12,480 nucleotides of DNA from Gloeopeniophorella convolvens (GCA_022496205.1 WTXD01000321.1:1-12480), one strand, 5' to 3'; shown: positions 1-9,003, counted from the first letter of the stretch. Notes: generated by a model not told the origin, from the letters alone. Numbers and translations are program-made.

Positions 1-82
1 TGCAGCACTCACCTGGGCTGGCTGCTGTCTCGGTTGCAGTCACGGGGAGTATGTTTCCGTTTCTTGTCTGCGGATGTGGCAT
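1..82 (-). CDS. DUF6535-family gene, first exon and start of intron 1 (partial, runs off left edge)
   Basis: On the minus strand an ATG at 82-80 opens a 23-codon exon to position 13, followed by a GTGAGT donor beginning at 12. This mirrors exon 1 of the right-hand gene (1039-1108) exactly. The exon is short and acidic/polar with no domain of its own; the family assignment rests on the mirror copy. The rest of the gene would lie left of the window. It shares its promoter palindrome with the right-hand gene and is transcribed away from it. Whether a full gene exists beyond position 1 cannot be seen here. Confidence 0.55.
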   Translation of the reverse strand, partial: MPHPQTRNGNILPVTATETAASPGECC

Positions 83-197
83 CGCGCTGCAGTATCGACG
101 GCGGTGGGACGCGATGGAGTGGGGGGCGCGCCGAGCCCTTCAACTTCCGGAGGTAACTAGTGGCCAGTATCACTGCAGGCATTGACTGGAAATCCGG

Positions 198-207
198 CTG
201 ACGTCAG
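198..207 (-). promoter_or_regulatory. CRE/bZIP-type palindrome upstream of left DUF6535 gene
   Basis: CTGACGTCAG contains TGACGTCA, the consensus CRE/ATF bZIP site. It sits about 117 bp upstream of the minus-strand ATG at 82, mirroring 913-922. Function is inferred from the motif only. Confidence 0.35.
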
Positions 208-518
208 GGGATCGAAATGTGCTCAAAAGAGCCAGTTTCGGATGGGTTACCGAGTGGGCAGGAAAGCCACCCTCAATAACTTATTTTCGTTACCTGACCG
301 GGAGCGCCATCTACCGGTTCGAAAGGATTTGCCACGGAAATAGCAGTTAGATATTGAAAATTAATCCAAAAGAAGTTATCTCAGCTGAGCTGATTGCGTG
401 CCAAAAGATCTTGTATCGGCGGTGCTGATTGGACGTTGATATGACTAATTAATATTTACGATAAGCGGTTGCTTTGATGTAATTAGGATGTCTTCTTCGA
501 GCACTGCCCTCAAGGCAA

Positions 519-612
519 CCTCAAGGTTGCTGAAAGGTATTGTTTCAGAAGGCTTGTGGCAATCCAGGACTTATTTTAGTGGCCTGGGAATAGCCTTTCA
601 GCAACCTTGAGG
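519..612. repeat. Hairpin in the centre of the palindrome (19 bp arms, 56 bp loop)
   Basis: CCTCAAGGTTGCTGAAAGG at 519-537 is the exact reverse complement of 594-612. A GCACTG hexamer outside the left arm (501-506) is matched by CAGTGC (614-619) outside the right arm, with an extra 12-base stretch on the left. This looks like a small fold-back or MITE-like sequence that split the two promoter arms. I saw no clear target-site duplication, so the transposon reading is only inference. Confidence 0.7.
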
Positions 613-912
613 CCAGTGCTGAAAGGAATTATTGCAGTTACATCAAAGCAACCGCTTATCGTAAATATTAATTAGTCATATCAACGTCCAATCAGCACCG
701 CCGATACAAGATCTTTTGGCACGCAATCAGCTCAGCTGAGATAACTTCTTTTGGATTAATTTTCAATATCTAACTGCTATTTCCGTGGCAAATCCTTTCG
801 AACCGGTAGATGGCGCTCCCGGTCAGGTAACGAAAATAAGTTATTGAGGGTGGCTTTCCTGCCCACTCGGTAACCCATCCGAAACTGGCTCTTTTGAGCA
901 CATTTCGATCCC

Positions 913-922
913 CTGACGTCAG
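913..922 (+). promoter_or_regulatory. CRE/bZIP-type palindrome upstream of right DUF6535 gene
   Basis: CTGACGTCAG lies about 117 bp before the ATG at 1039, a plausible position for a proximal promoter element. The same arm also has a CCAAT box (688-692) and the palindrome CTCAGCTGAG (731-740). No TATA box is evident in the arm. All three are mirrored in the left arm. Confidence 0.35.
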
Positions 923-1038
923 CCGGATTTCCAGTCAATGCCTGCAGTGATACTGGCCACTAGTTACCTCCGGAAGTTGAAGGGGCTCGGCGCGCCCCCC
1001 ACTCCATCGCGTCCCACCGCCGTCGATACTGCAGCGCG

Positions 1039-3201
1039 ATGCCACATCCGCAGACAAGAAACGGAAACATACTCCCCGTGACTGCAACCGAGACAGCAGC
1101 CAGCCCAGGTGAGTGCTGCATGGCCCGCGCGCGGCTCCTCGCTGAGTATGCGCCCTCCGACTCCTAGATCCTGGTGCCCCAGTAGCCGCATCTGCTGGTC
1201 GCGAGCCCAGCAAACAAGAGGGAAATTTCTCAGATGGATCCGGTCCCATCTTTGCCATGTACCTCGAGAAGGCCGAAAAGGAAGATGACAAGATGACCGA
1301 GAGTTGGAAGGGAGACGCAGATGGTATCCTTGTATTTGTGCGTTGTCATTCGTCTTATTCTCGCTCCCCATCGTAAACACTTACACCTCCCACCGTAGAC
1401 TGGTCTTTTCTCTGCCACCGTCGCGACGTTCATTGCCATGTCGCTTCCCAATCTCACTCAGAACTCTCAGGACACCTCTGCATTCTATCTCGTTCATCTT
1501 TACCAACTCTCCGTGGCTGAGTCGAACAGCTCATCGTCCATTCCCCTCCCTTCCCTCCCCGACCCTTCATCCTTCTCCCCGCCTTCATCGGCCATCTGGG
1601 TCAACATCCTCTGGTTTCTCAGCCTCGTCATCAGTCTCACGTGCGCCCTCCTCGCGACCCTTCTCCAGCAATGGGCCCGTCGATATCTTCGACTCACCAG
1701 ATCACCGGTCACTCTGCACAAGCGCGCGCGAATCCGGTCGTTCTTCAAAGAAGGCGTTGACAAGCTCTACCTTCCTGTTGTCGTTGAAGCGCTTCCGGGA
1801 CTGCTCCACATCTCCGTCTTCCTTTTCTTCGCCGGCCTCGTCGTGTTCCTCTCCGACATCAGCAAACCCGTGTTCAAGGCGATTCTATCCTGCATCTGTG
1901 CAAGCGCCGGCCTTTACGTTTGCGCTACATTGATGCCGCTATTCCGTTACGACAGTCCCTACTACACACCACTATCTGGGCTCGCCTGGCGATGTGATTC
2001 GGTGCTCGAGTTCATAACAGGGTCTATCTTCGCCCTTCCATACTACCTCTTTGAACGCCTTCTGGATGCGGCCAACCTTATCCCAAACTCTACAATCTCA
2101 AGCTCGTTGGATACGATCTTCGGCGACTGGGAAGACCGTATAGCGTTCCACTGGCAGCACGACATCACAGAGGCGGCGGGCGAGGTTGCGCTGGGACTCC
2201 CTTGGCAGATTGATGGGCGGGCGATTCAATCGTTTATCCAGACACTAGACGAAGACCACGAGATTGAGAGACTTGTCGCCGGTATCCCGGGCTTCCTTCA
2301 CTCAAAGGTCGTTGAAGAACCTGCAAATGTCCTACTGGAGCCAAGTTTTGGAGATTTTCTCACGCATAGTATTCTCGAGTTTAGACAACGCACGTTGTCG
2401 TCCGACGTGATTCCTCAAGACACCAAGGTGCGCCGAGGCGCACTGTGCGCGGGAGCGTTGGGAGCCTTCCCTCGCCTGTTTCCCGTGGCTATCACGGATG
2501 AACATCTTGGCACGTTGATCGACTGGACTGACTTCGGTGTGGTCGCGTCGCGACGCATCAAAGACCCCGACCAAGAAACAGCCTTTATGGCTCGGTCCAT
2601 TATGGCTGCCACCACTGCAGCGGTTGGTCGGACTGACGAGCGTTGGTTCCCAGTCATGATGGACCAGCTAGGTGTAGATGATTCCACACTTCGACGGTAC
2701 ATTTCGCATGGAGATGATCTCTTGCTCGCGAACCTCCTCCAATTTCTTCGAAGCGATCTTGCAGCTATGGTCCGGGATCAGGCCACTTTTGGCGAGTATT
2801 GTTTTTATATCCTGAGGAAGGACATCCATATCGAACGTTGCCTGCCCGAGCTCCAACACGAGTTCTGCAAGTTGTGGAACGGCATCGTAGACACCGCTGC
2901 GGCCGATTACTTCGATGGCTTCCGGAATTCTCACCCCAGCAGCATGCTCGCCTTCAGGTTGCGTGGCTTATTGGAGTATTGCACCCGGAATTCGTTCCGT
3001 CGCTCGTTGCCATTGAGGAACCATCCTCCTTTACCTACGTGCTCCCAACATTTCCGCGATGCCCCGATCCAAGGCACCGTAGCCGACCGCCCTCTACTCC
3101 ATCCAACGACCCACGACTCACAACCGTCCTTCCACCTACTTTTTCACCGCCATCTAGCGAACGCTGCAACAACATCCCTGTGCCCTCTCTGGAGCATTTA
3201 G
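1039..3201 (+). CDS. DUF6535-family integral membrane protein (three exons; C-terminus possibly frameshifted)
   Basis: Exon model: 1039-1108, 1183-1337 and 1399-3201, about 675 aa. Introns are 1109-1182 (GTGAGT...CCCCAG, 74 bp) and 1338-1398 (GTGCGT...CGTAG, 61 bp). Both joins keep the frame, and intron position and length are the same in the second copy at 5760. Family signs: YLEKAEKEDDKMTESWKGDADGILVF-type N-terminal block (about residues 50-75), a first membrane segment (about 70-91), a second one (142-164) followed by QQWARRY, and two more hydrophobic segments (about 210-228 and 236-257). This order is typical of DUF6535 proteins, a multi-copy family of unknown function in Agaricomycetes. 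The rest is a long soluble C-terminal region. From about 2960 the protein no longer looks like the family in this frame, while another frame (to 3530) reads as a P/S/T-rich tail. Membrane location is inferred; no biochemical role is known. Confidence 0.85.
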
Positions 3202-3530
3202 GCTTGCCAGCACCCTCACCGGACTCGCAACTCGACACTGCCACATCTCCCTCAGCTCCCGCTCGGGACGACATCGCGCTGTCGACAAGTCCCCGACCAG
3301 TCCCGCACGTACCAGCAGGCGCCGCATCCCTTCCGAACAGCTCTAGGATCCCGCGTCCGTCTGCTGTGCTACTCTCAGTCAGCACAGGCCAAGACGCTGC
3401 CGCACCAGTGTCCCTGGAGCATCCCGAGGCGCTGCCACTAGGCTATGGCGACGCTATCATCTCCATTCAGTACCCTGCCCATAATGTCCGACCTGCAGCT
3501 GCTCACGATAATTTCCAATTACCCTCTTGA
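2960..3530 (+). other. Alternative-frame P/S/T-rich tail of the DUF6535 gene
   Basis: This frame is open through to TGA at 3528-3530. It reads EPSSFTYVLP, then RCPDPRHRS, then about 150 residues rich in Pro, Ser, Thr and Ala. DUF6535 proteins commonly end in such a low-complexity tail. The nominal frame ends at TAG 3199-3201 with basic, unlikely-looking sequence. A one- or two-base indel near 2930-3010, or an intron I could not place, would join the two. The 60 bp GT-AG candidate at 2958-3017 does not change the frame, so it does not explain the switch. Confidence 0.45.
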
Positions 3531-4756
3531 AGTCAGAGTCATTGATATCATCTCCCTCACCAGCGAGTCGTCGTACCTGTACATAATTGTCTATGCGTGC
3601 GCTTTCATAGTACCGGGGCCCCGCGTACCTCTATGTCTCGCGATACGACTCGTTTGATTCGGACGCGGATCTGGATCGGACAATTCTTACTATACTCACT
3701 ACTTACTTCTTGCATGGCTATCACTAGTTCGTATGCCTCGTCGTCGGTATAATTCGTATTATGCTCCTGCCCACTTACATATCCGGCTCACCCATACTTC
3801 GCGACACGTACGTGTATATGGAATTGTCGATCTATTGCATGCGCTCGAGAGTTTGTACGAGAACAATACTTTGAAATGAGTTGGTTACACGGACAGCACA
3901 CAACAAGCATCTGATAGCCAGAGCCCGAGCAAGTGAGGCCGCGCATGGGCCGAAGAGCCTGGACGAAGCACGACATCATGGAGCCCACGGCGCTCATGGA
4001 CAGTACGGGAGGGTCCATAACCCCAAGGACCCCGGAGGCTTCGCATACACACTTCGTACACGCGGGTGGTCTTGGCCGAGGCCTCTGGACTTGTCGTTGA
4101 GCATCTGCGCTGGAAACAGAAACATGAGTGATGATAAAGTGGCGATAGCAACCCGCGGGCGCTGCAAGGGCTCCATCGACGGAACGCATATACATAGCTG
4201 CCGGGCGAAGGGTAGCTGTCCCGGCTATAGCGTGGGCTCGAAGAGAACAGACGCCTCCCGCAGAGTCGTCGAGCCTTGACAGGCTACAACTGACATCACT
4301 CTCCGTTTCTCACGTCTGCGCAGTAGAAGGCGCCCTTTCGGGCTCACACTGGGCGATGTGCGTGCGCGCCGCGCGTCGACCCCCACGTTGAGCGGAAAAG
4401 ACTCGTGGAAGTGCCGCACGTAGCGTGCAACCCTGTAGGCGGAACGCGCTCAGCACATACGGGACGGCGATGGCGGAAACGGGCCACGCACGCAATGTAC
4501 CGAGGAAGGACGGGGGTTGAGGTTGAGCGCGGTGTGCCGTCTGTGTTTGAGTCTGAAGAGGTACTTGCGAGGGCAGTTTTAAATGCGCCGAAGGTGCTGC
4601 TGCACCTGATGACGTGTCCATGGACGAGGCGGCCTCATTGTTCACCGGCACCTCAGAGATGGCATCGTAGAGCGCGACATGTATGCCATCGCTGAATGAC
4701 GAGGTTCGGGTCAGCGCATTCGTGCGAACAGCAGGCTTGGAGGACTGACATGGCGG
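3531..4756. other. Intergenic region, no convincing gene
   Basis: The first 350 bases after the DUF6535 tail are more AT-rich and look like a 3' flank. From about 3880 the sequence turns GC- and CpG-rich, and short overlapping open frames occur on both strands. The longest are 132 codons on plus (3881-4279) and 113 codons on minus (4651-4310). None shows a recognisable motif, and overlapping frames of this length are expected by chance in GC-rich DNA. No tRNA-like or repeat structure was found. Confidence 0.5.
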
Positions 4757-5476
4757 ATGACAGGATTCCTGGAGCTGGGGGAAATTGTATTATGCACGCT
4801 TCTCGCTATGCACGGTCCCGCGGCGGCATATTGCTTGACGCAGGAGAGTGTGATTACCCGCGGAGCCGCAGAAGCCTTCCCAGAGAGGAAAGACATGGGT
4901 GCACACGGCCTACGGGACGCAGACTGGCAGCAACGCACTCACGATATGATGCATGCGACGGTGTGCGGCGCGTCCTACGCCTTGCGACGTCACGTGGCTG
5001 ACAACCCCGAGGCGCGCCGGCATCGACGCGGCATGCCGACCCGCAATGATGCTGCACGCGGGGCGCCGCTAACTGAGGTGCATGCGCACCTCCTCTCAGG
5101 CGCACTCATGGGCCCGATGCATGCACTCCCGTGCGCACGCAGGCGGCAGGACACCCGCCTCACAATGTACTCGTACCCGGCCGTGGCATCCTGGGACCTG
5201 GTGAGCGTTGCGGGCGCGGGCGCGGTAGTGCTGGGGCGCAGCTTGGAGATCCTGGCGCCGCGGGTGGGTGGTGCATCTGCAGGGGCGGGTGGATGGGGCG
5301 TGGATGACTGGACAGCCGTTGGGCAGTTGTGCGCGACGGTGGCAGCAGCGTGGGATGCCTGTGGTCCAGTCAGGCCGCGGGCGTGCACGGGCCCGGCGGG
5401 GGTGGACGAAAGGGTAGTACATAGGCACCGTGTCAGCATTATTCTGCATCGCGCCAAAGTCTGCTATGATATATGA
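4757..5476 (+). CDS. Hypothetical protein, 239 aa, unrecognised (doubtful)
   Basis: The ATG at 4757 opens 239 codons to TGA at 5474-5476. The start of the product (IVLCTLLAMHGPAAAYC, residues 10-26) resembles a weak signal peptide. The later part (about residues 135-210) is Ala/Gly/Val/Trp-rich, with frequent G/C in third codon positions as in expressed basidiomycete genes. I recognise no domain. The opposite strand is also open for 155 codons (5457-4990), so the coding strand is not certain and the frame could be chance in GC-rich DNA. Confidence 0.25.
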   Translation: MTGFLELGEIVLCTLLAMHGPAAAYCLTQESVITRGAAEAFPERKDMGAHGLRDADWQQRTHDMMHATVCGASYALRRHVADNPEARRHRRGMPTRNDAARGAPLTEVHAHLLSGALMGPMHALPCARRRQDTRLTMYSYPAVASWDLVSVAGAGAVVLGRSLEILAPRVGGASAGAGGWGVDDWTAVGQLCATVAAAWDACGPVRPRACTGPAGVDERVVHRHRVSIILHRAKVCYDI

Positions 5477-5759
5477 CCGATCACACCTCCGCTCGAGGCA
5501 ATCGGCGACCGGGGGGATGGTGGAAGGTGATGCAGCGAAATGGGCGCAGCAGGAAGCACGGGAAGCCGGGGGGCCACTCAGATCGAGATCGACCCTTTGC
5601 GCTTGCTGTAGCGCCCAGCGCTTACAGAGGCCAGGGCGGTACTTACATACTTCTGGGACTCGGAGCTGAAAGCTGAAGCGCTGAGGGCCTCAACGTCAGT
5701 GTCAACGTGTGTGGGCCTCACTCCATCGCATCCCTCCCAACCCCATCGTCGATACTCCA
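5477..5759. other. Spacer and 5' flank of second DUF6535 copy
   Basis: No gene is supported here. The last 50 bases share interrupted blocks (CACTCCATCGC and GTCGATACT) with the sequence just before the ATG at 1039. The duplication therefore includes some of the 5' leader, but the CRE palindrome of the first promoter is not present; only a half site is seen (ACGTCAG near 5692). Confidence 0.5.
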
Positions 5760-6326
5760 ATGCCACAGCTACAGCCACAGACAGGAGACGGACACATACA
5801 AGTTTCCATGAACACACCCGAGGCAGCAGCCAGCCCAGGTAAGTGCTGCATGGCCCGCGCGCGGCTTCTCGCTGAGTATGCGTGCTCCGACTCCAAGATC
5901 GTGGTGCCCCAGTAGCCGCATCTGCTGGTCATGCGCCCAGCCAACAAGAGGAAAATTTCTCAGATGGATCCGGGCCCATCTTTGCCATGTACCTCGAGAA
6001 GGCCGAGAAGGACGATGACAAGATGACCGAAAGCTGGAAGGGAGACGCCGACGGTATCCTTGTGTTTGTGCGTTGCCCTTCGTCTTATTCTCGCTCCCCA
6101 CCGTAAACACTTACACCTCCCACCGTAGACCGGTCTTTTCTCTGCCACCGTCGCGACGTTCATCTATACAGGCACTACTGCCTTGTTCGATGAAGACCTC
6201 TTCCCTAAGTGTTCTACTACAAAGCGTAGAGGCGTAGTACAATTAGATGACCCTATTAATGGTCAGGATGGTTCGGAAAATGACCATCAGCCCATTCCTT
6301 TAGTGGAAGACGATCCGCAGCCATAG
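5760..6326 (+). CDS. Chimeric ORF: DUF6535 N-terminus fused in frame to copia polyprotein fragment
   Basis: Exon model: 5760-5838, 5913-6067 and 6129-6326, about 143 aa. Introns are 5839-5912 (GTAAGT...CCCCAG) and 6068-6128 (GTGCGT...CGTAG), matching the first gene in place, phase and length. The product starts MPQLQPQTGDG and carries the same YLEKAEKDDDKMTESWKGD block. Homology to the first gene ends after GACGTTCAT at 6163. From 6164 the same frame continues as copia-type polyprotein (TALFDEDLFPKC, resembling the block after the integrase core) until TAG at 6324-6326. Only the first hydrophobic segment of DUF6535 remains. Most likely a truncated gene copy. Intact splice sites and an in-frame join make expression possible but unproven. 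Confidence 0.7.
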
Positions 6327-6712
6327 GCGCAGAGCCGTCCCCCCTCTCCTATTAAAAGGAACAATGAACGGGAACCTGACGAGGAACCTGAACAACGTGT
6401 GCCTACTCCTGAGCCAGAATTAGAGCGAGAACAATCCCCTGATGAAGAGGATAATGTCCCTGGAGGCTTTGTGCCCAGGTGCTCAACTCGGGAAAGGAAA
6501 GTACCATCATGCCCTGGTAACATCTATGGGGAAAACAGGCACCCTGTACAACAACATAAAGATGTCCAGCGGATGCGTCAGTGGAAAGACCTAGTAGAGA
6601 AACCCTTGGGTAGCTCCCAAAGGGATAGATCCACTCGTCAAAGACAGGTTCCTGGGCCTAGTCTTGACAAAAATCCACAACGCATGAGCGAAAATCCGCA
6701 ATCACCCTTAAG

Positions 6713-7816
6713 GGGAGTGATGATGAAGTTGATGATATTTTATCGCAACTAGCACAGGAAGGGGGAGTACAATTCGTGAATTACCTGCTTGCAAAAGCGG
6801 TACCACCAGATTCACAACCACTAGACACGTCTAACATCAGAGAATGGACGTATAAAGACATTCTGCGCATGCCTGAAGCGCAGCAAAAGGAATGGAAGGC
6901 AGCATGCCATGAAGAACTAGAGGCACTTCATAGGCGTAATGTCTTTGTGCTGGTGGACCCTCCTAAAGGGAGGAAGGTCATTAAAAACCGATGGGTCTTT
7001 GATGAGAAAACCGACGGTCGTAAGAAAGCTAGGCTAGTAGCCAAAGGCTTTTCACAGGTTGAAGGCGTCGACTTCAATGAGATATTCTCTCCAGTTGTTC
7101 GTTATGAAACAGTTCGTCTTATGCTTGCCTTGGCAGCACTAGAAGACTGGTACATCACTGGATTAGACGTTAAAAGTGCTTTCCTGTATGGCAAACTCGA
7201 TGAGGAGCTTTACATAGAACAACCTGAAGGCTTTAAGGTGAAAGGCCAAGAGCGCAAAGTACTACGACTGTTACGCGCCATTTATGGTCTCAAACAAGCT
7301 GCTCTTGCTTGGTGGAAAGCGCTGGATGAGTCCATGGCAGAACTAGGCTTTAAACGCCTTATCTCTGACTCTGGCTTATTTGTCTACAAGGGCAAAAAAG
7401 GCGAACTTGTTGTAGTTGTTGTCTATGTTGATGACACTATATTCCTAGGGAATAACAAGCCTTTGGTCGCCAAATTAAAGGCTGACTTTATGAAGAAGTG
7501 GGAATGTTGTGATCTAGGAGACGCAAAGGAGTTTTGATGCATGCGCATACTTCAAAAGGATGGCAAAATTTATATTGACCAAACACCATACCTTGAGAAA
7601 GTTGTTAAGTGCTTTAAGCTTACAGATGCTAAGCATGTACCAACTCCATTGCCAGAAGGCTATCAGCCGCTTCCTAATACATCTCCAGTAGACACAAACA
7701 TTCGCACTCAATTCCAGCAAGTGATTGGCTCACTGCTTTATATAATGCTAGGGACTTGTCCTGATATAGCATTTGCAGTAACAAAGCTGTCGCGTTTTGC
7801 AGCAAATCCTTCATAG
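6713..7816 (+). pseudogene. Copia-type reverse transcriptase domain (two ORF pieces)
   Basis: The frame begins with an acidic segment (GSDDEVDDILSQ) and then shows the copia RT order: EWKAACHEELEAL, NRWVFDEK, KARLVAKGFSQ, FNEIFSPVVRYETVR, LDVKSAFLYGKLDEELYIEQ, LLRAIYGLKQA and the catalytic YVDD at 7424-7435. TGA at 7535-7537 interrupts the stretch normally reading KEF-LGMRI. The next piece (7541-7816) continues with MRILQKDGKIYIDQ and the thumb/connection region, ending at TAG 7814-7816. Catalytic aspartates are present, so decay is recent enough to leave the motifs readable. It would act as RNA-dependent DNA polymerase in an intact element. Confidence 0.95.
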
Positions 7817-8248
7817 GATCACCTTAATAGAGCACTGTACGTCTGTCGCTATCTAGCTGGCACATCAAACTATGCACTAGTATATGATGGTCGCTCTAAT
7901 AAAGGGTTGTTTGCTTGCGCTGACTCGGATTGGGCTTCTGACCCAAATGATCGCCGATCTACTACTGGATACTTAGTGAAACTAGCAGATAGAGTATTTA
8001 GCTGGAACTCTAGAGCGCAACGTACTGTAGCGCTGTCTTCCACTGAGGCTGAATACATGTCGATGAGTGATACAAGTCAACAGGTAGTCTGGATTAAGTC
8101 GCTTCTAGAGGAGCTAGACATCAATCTAGGTGCCATTCCACTCTGTGGGGATAATCAGGGCACAATATTTGTCGCCTCAAACCCCGTACAAGAGCACAGG
8201 TTCAAGCACATTGATATTCGCTTCCACTATATACGACAAGTGGTACAG
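7817..8248 (+). pseudogene. Copia-type RNase H domain
   Basis: In the same frame as the RT. It shows ADSDWASDPNDRRSTTGY (aspartates coded at 7922 and 7928), LSSTEAEYMS (glutamate near 8045-8053), GDNQGTIFVASNPVQ (aspartate at 8150 plus two codons) and FKHIDIRFHYIR (aspartate coded at 8213). These cover the acidic residues expected for the domain. Similarity stops after about QVVQ (8248). The usual C-terminal block with the PADIFTK-type motif is missing, so the 3' end of pol is deleted or replaced, although the frame stays open to TAG at 8714-8716 without recognisable sequence. Confidence 0.92.
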
Positions 8249-8670
8249 CTGTCACGAACACTAGGGCCTCAAGGAGGTCGAACTGCTCAGAACACTAGAG
8301 CAAATCCAGCCCTACCAGTAAATACCCTACGCGTCGCTCACAATGCGACGTGTACCACTCACATTGTGACTACAAGTCGAAATGCATCACGTGACCCTTC
8401 ACCCCCATTCCTCGCCCTACTCCCTAATGGCCAATTAACCCTGGAATACCCCCAAGATCCCGGACTAGGGATCTCTCAGAATGGCCATATTACTCGTCCC
8501 AAAGTAACCAGAACCTTGATCAAGGTGAAACACTTCATGCGTCCTCTTTGGGACTCTGATCATCAAGAACTCCATGGGGCCTCAAGCCCCACTCTGCGAT
8601 GGAATCTAAGAAGCGTATCAGAGAGGAGAGGTTATGGGGAATCCCCTCTGGAATCCCCATCAGTAATTAG
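8249..8670 (+). other. Unassigned stretch between pol and LTR-like region
   Basis: The pol frame runs on through this stretch but its product matches nothing I know. The first residues (QLSRTLGPQGG) could be the very end of a copia pol after an internal deletion. A purine-rich run near 8621-8641 might be a worn polypurine tract, but it is not adjacent to a TG-starting LTR border. No other gene is visible. Confidence 0.3.
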
Positions 8671-8840
8671 TGTTGAGACGGACAGGACTCAGGACAGGAA
8701 GGACATCTCTGATTAGATTAGATAAGGGACTCGGTGATCTGCGAGCTATCTGATCTACAATGTATATGACATCATTATGTTCTAGCCCCTAAGGCTGTAC
8801 CTACTTTCGTTCCTGTTCTAGATTCTTCCGGGCCCTTCCA

Positions 8841-8904
8841 TGACCCACATGCAGTTCCGGGTTGACCCACCTGCAGTTCTGGTCAACCCACTTTAGTTCC
8901 GCTT
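8841..8904 (+). repeat. Three imperfect 21-22 bp tandem repeats, enhancer-like
   Basis: Units at 8841-8862, 8863-8883 and 8884-8904 share the pattern TGACCCACNTGCAGTTCYGG; the third is more diverged (CAACCCACTTTAGTTCC). They stand about 70-130 bp upstream of a TATA box, the usual place for LTR U3 activator sites. The activator role is inferred. Confidence 0.6.
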
Positions 8905-8970
8905 TCACATGGGTCTTTGGTTATCACATGTTGCTGTTGTTTATCACATGCAAACCACACTCCTTTTGTG

Positions 8971-8980
8971 TATATAAAGG
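8971..8980 (+). promoter_or_regulatory. TATA box 1
   Basis: TATATAAAGG follows the repeated TTATCACATG boxes and precedes a candidate start site around 9000. It fits a core promoter for the LTR-like region. Confidence 0.5.
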
Positions 8981-9003
8981 ACGCTGTTTTCGCCCTTGTA
9001 GCC

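Larger units (their letters stand above)
1..1120. repeat. Large head-to-head inverted repeat (palindrome) with 155 bp centre
   Basis: Read directly: the reverse complement of 638-1120 matches 1-482 base for base. The only difference I found is a run of three C at 136-138 against four G at 982-985. The centre (483-637) does not pair as a continuation of the arms. Each arm contains the promoter, the ATG and the first exon of a DUF6535 gene plus the first 12 bases of its intron, so the structure is a divergent pair of near-identical gene starts. The left arm begins at the first base of the window, so the duplication probably continues to the left. The near-identity suggests very recent duplication, gene conversion between arms, or an assembly artefact. 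Confidence 0.96.
6164..8250 (+). pseudogene. Ty1/copia pol fragment (linker, reverse transcriptase, RNase H), broken
   Basis: Starts in the region after the integrase core and ends at the RNase H. An acidic, charged linker (6327-6710) leads into the copia reverse transcriptase and then RNase H. Gag, protease and integrase core are absent. Breaks: TAG at 6324-6326, a frame change between about 6660 and 6716 (the upstream frame itself ends at 6752), TGA at 7535-7537 and TAG at 7814-7816. Across the TGA and second TAG the same frame carries on with conserved sequence, so these are simple nonsense changes. Codons are AT-richer than in the DUF6535 genes. It cannot make a working polyprotein. Confidence 0.93.

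Noticed and set aside
310..330. GGTTCGAAA resembling a tRNA B box
   Set aside because: No matching A box, no cloverleaf pairing nearby, and it is simply part of the mirrored promoter arm.
935..1457. Overlapping minus-strand open frames of 118, 138 and 75 codons
   Set aside because: They are the antisense of exon 1-2 and intron 1-2 of the DUF6535 gene, and the same antisense frames recur opposite the second copy (5769-6163); the plus strand has matching splice sites and family motifs.
1304..1933. 209-codon plus-strand frame
   Set aside because: It overlaps exon 3 of the DUF6535 gene in another frame, reads through intron 2 and is Ser/Arg/Pro-rich shadow sequence.
3445..3657. 70-codon plus-strand frame after the DUF6535 gene
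   Set aside because: It overlaps the alternative-frame tail, has no motif and runs into AT-richer 3' flank.
8250..8716. C-terminal extension of pol as genuine protein
   Set aside because: The frame is open but the sequence carries none of the usual copia C-terminal residues and overlaps the LTR-like start at 8671.
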